A stretch of 64,000 bases of DNA, taken from assembly GCA_965230015.1 (NCBI GenBank), contig CBDDKF010000007.1, forward strand, positions 51,142 to 115,141. Reading direction: 5' to 3'. Every line of letters begins with the position of its first letter. Positions within the stretch are counted from its first letter, which is position 1. The notes under the pieces were generated by a model. The model was not told where the DNA came from and did no database searches. It was given only the letters and a program-made list of their open reading frames with translations. Origin of the DNA: JABSQH01 sp965230015. GTDB lineage: Bacteria; Actinomycetota; Acidimicrobiia; Acidimicrobiales; Ilumatobacteraceae. Positions 62,332 to 64,000 of the stretch are shown piece after piece. Made by a program: the position numbers and the translations under genes.

Positions 62332-63098
62332 TCAGTCGACGGATCCGGTATCCGCCCGCTCGATTGTTGCAGCCTCAGCGACTGCGGTGCACAGCGCCTC
62401 GACAAGACCTGGCAATGAATGATCGGCCGCCACCGACGACAACTTGAGCCCCAGATCGTCGGCCACGCTAGCGGTGGTCGGCCCGATCGCCACGACGAGC
62501 GGTGGTGCCGCCAACCCGACGCTGTCGACCCAGCTGCGCACCGCCGAGCCCGAGGCCAGCAGCAGCGCGTCGGCGCGCTCGAGGACGCGCGGGTCGGCCG
62601 GCTGCTGCGCCGTGCGATATGCGGTGCAGCGCACCACCTGGTGGCCCGCCTTGCGCAGCGTCGTCTCGATCACGTCGGACGCCTGCTCGGCGAGAGCGAG
62701 GAGGAATCGTTTCGGCGGTGCGCCGGCCCGCAGTGACCAGATCGTCGCCGAGGGCCGCGGCGAGCTGATGCGTGGGGTGTCAGCACCTGGCGGCCGGTGG
62801 CATCGCGCACGACCCGGGCGGTGGCCGTACCGACCGCGCCGATGCGCAGGTCGGGCGCGGCGGCGACCGCGTCGACGACGCGTTCGGCCCCAGCAGGCGA
62901 CGTGACGACGAGCCAGTCGAACGTGTCGAGTTCGTCGAGCCGTGCCTGCAGCTCGGCGCCGCCATCGGCGGGCGGTTCGACGGCGATCAGCGGCGAATGG
63001 ACGACGGTGGCACCTTCAGCGGCGAGCAGCAACGCCAGCTCGCCGGGGTGGGCGCGAGTCACGAGCACGCGTACCCCGCGCAATCGTTGTTCGGCCAC
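62332..63098 (-). pseudogene. hemD: Uroporphyrinogen-III synthase, frameshifted
   Basis: Cyclises hydroxymethylbilane to uroporphyrinogen III. N-terminal half: 'LRGVRVLVTRAHPGELALLLAAEGATVVHSPLIAVEP', 'FDWLVVTSPAGAERVVDAVAA', 'IGAVGTATARVVRDATGRQ'. C-terminal half: 'VIETTLRKAGHQVVRCTAYRTAQQ', 'ADALLLASGSAVRSWVDSVG', 'PLVVAIGPTTASVADDLGLK'. The two halves are in different frames, with changes near 62762-62768 and 62705-62716. Since hemB and hemL are intact, base-call errors are likelier than true loss. GTG start 15 bases after the hemC stop. Confidence 0.85.
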
Positions 63099-63113
63099 CG
63101 CCTCGCCGTCCTG

Positions 63114-64000
63114 CTAGCTGGCCCGGCTGGTCACGTCGGCTGTGCGCCGTGCGCGCGGCCTCGACGGCGATCTCGCGATCTTGTCGGCCGCCAACGAGTG
63201 GCGTGGCCACTCGGTGCACGTTGGTTAGCGATTCGTCGGCGAGGAAGGTGTGCAGCACACCGTCGGCGACGTGGGCGCCAACCGGCATCGTGCAGCCGGC
63301 GCCGAGTTCGGCGAGGAACGACCGCTCCACCGCAACCGCATGATGTGTAGCGGGATCGTCGGATCGCCTCGAGCGCGTCGCGGGTGGTTGCATCGTCGGC
63401 TCGGCACTCCACCGCCACGCTGCCTTGTCCGACCGCAGGCACGAACCGCTCGACCGGGAGTACGTCGGCGATGCGCTCGGTGCGTCCGACGATCTCGAGC
63501 GCGGCCACGGCCATCACCAGCGCTCCGCCGTGGGGCAGCTTGTCGAGCCGCGTGTCGATGTTGCCGCGAAGCTCGACGAACTGCAGGTCGGGGCGGGCAT
63601 CGGCGAGTTGCGCGCGGCGACGGACCGACCCGGTCGCCACGGTTGCCCCATCGGCGAGCTCGGCGAGCGATGCTCCGATCAGCGCGTCGTTCGCAGTGCG
63701 CCGGGCGCAGATCGCACCGATCACCAGGCCCGGCTCTTGGGTCGACGTGAGATCCTTGGCCGAGTGCACCGCGATGTCGGCACGCCCGTCGAGCACCGCC
63801 CGTTGCACCTCTTTGACGAACACCCCTTGTCCGCCAATTTCGTGCAAGGGGACGTCGGCCCGACGATCGCCGGTGGTCTGCACCCACGACCAGCTCGACG
63901 GGACGTCCGGTGGCACCTTCGATCGCCGCGGCGACGGCATTGGATTGCGCAGTCGCTTGCGCGAGCCACGTGTGGCCACACGCAGCGGCTGACCGGTCGG
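63114..64000 (-). pseudogene. hemC: Hydroxymethylbilane synthase, 5'-partial and frameshifted
   Basis: Polymerises porphobilinogen. Recognisable segments are 'LRVATRG', 'LAQATAQSNAVAAAIEGATG', 'VQTTGDRRADVPLHEIGGQGVFVKEVQRAVLDGRADIAVHSAKDL', 'RRAQLADARPDLQFVELRGNIDTRLDKL', 'FVPAVGQGSVAVECRADDA' and 'PATHHAVAVERSFLAELGAGCTMPVGAHV', the last including the dipyrromethane-attachment Cys. Frame changes fall near 63960-63966, 63881-63886, 63358-63364 and probably 63140-63170. The start codon lies beyond the window end. The stop TAG at 63114 follows 'DVTSRAS'. Probably functional in the organism. Confidence 0.85.

Noticed and set aside
1..64000. tRNA genes, CRISPR arrays, insertion sequences, prophage or att sites
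   Set aside because: Looked for but none seen: no cloverleaf-like T-arm motifs, no regularly spaced direct repeats, no transposase or integrase domains.

Overview
The window is 64 kb of high-GC DNA with GTG starts, 1- and 4-nt gene overlaps, many TetR/MFS and MMPL genes, an F420/PPOX-type reductase, a SigR/RsrA-type sigma/anti-sigma pair and a mycothiol-isomerase-like (TIGR03086) protein. Together these point to a chromosomal segment of an actinobacterium. By overall gene style I would guess the class Acidimicrobiia (Ilumatobacter-like), but no marker in the window proves this. I saw no tRNA, rRNA, CRISPR array, transposase or prophage.

Layout. 0-7 kb: a cut-off SDR, a siderophore-esterase-like hydrolase, a secreted collagen-like protein, a siderophore-interacting flavoreductase, an alpha/beta hydrolase, and a coupled DSD1-aldolase/MlrC pair in which both genes carry a frameshift. 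7-14.7 kb: three regulator/effector units, namely TetR with a carotenoid oxygenase, TetR with an MMPL exporter plus an MFS gene, and a PPOX reductase divergent from TetR. 14.7-17.7 kb: a chitin-type AA10 monooxygenase with three CBM5/12 modules, then a TetR/YHS-domain gene pair bracketed by two copies of a cruciform repeat. 17.7-25 kb: acetyl- and methyltransferases, an ArsR-SRPBCC-DinB group, a K+/H+ antiporter and a CtpE-like P-type ATPase facing each other across a terminator, and a MarR gene.

25-36 kb: sigR/rsrA, tilS, a dual-specificity-phosphatase homologue that has lost its catalytic cysteine, an ECF sigma/anti-sigma pair divergent from a large lipoprotein, two Tat-type M23 peptidases, and a tightly coupled four-gene operon (epimerase, unknown, hydrolase, renalase-like oxidoreductase). 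36-48 kb: accessory genes, including MerR with a textbook operator and a VOC gene, a VapC remnant, ArsR and TetR regulators facing MFS genes, a second ECF sigma/anti-sigma pair, and an NmrA/VOC/MFS group. 48-52 kb: a TetR gene divergent from a four-gene coupled operon (two membrane proteins, a cupredoxin lipoprotein, an MMPL transporter). 52-64 kb: hydrolase, WYL regulator and TSUP permease, then the haem group hemC-hemD-(two surface proteins)-hemB-hemL-ATP-grasp.

The last 2.1 kb contains at least eight apparent frameshifts in three adjacent genes. Two of those genes are housekeeping haem genes, so base-call or assembly indels are the likeliest cause. Single frameshifts near 4.93, 5.49 and 14.72 kb may share that origin. 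The most interesting candidates for biology are the inactivated phosphatase, the Cys-ladder extension of HemL, the cupredoxin-MMPL operon and the cruciform repeat pair. I did not find a clearly new defence or mobile system.
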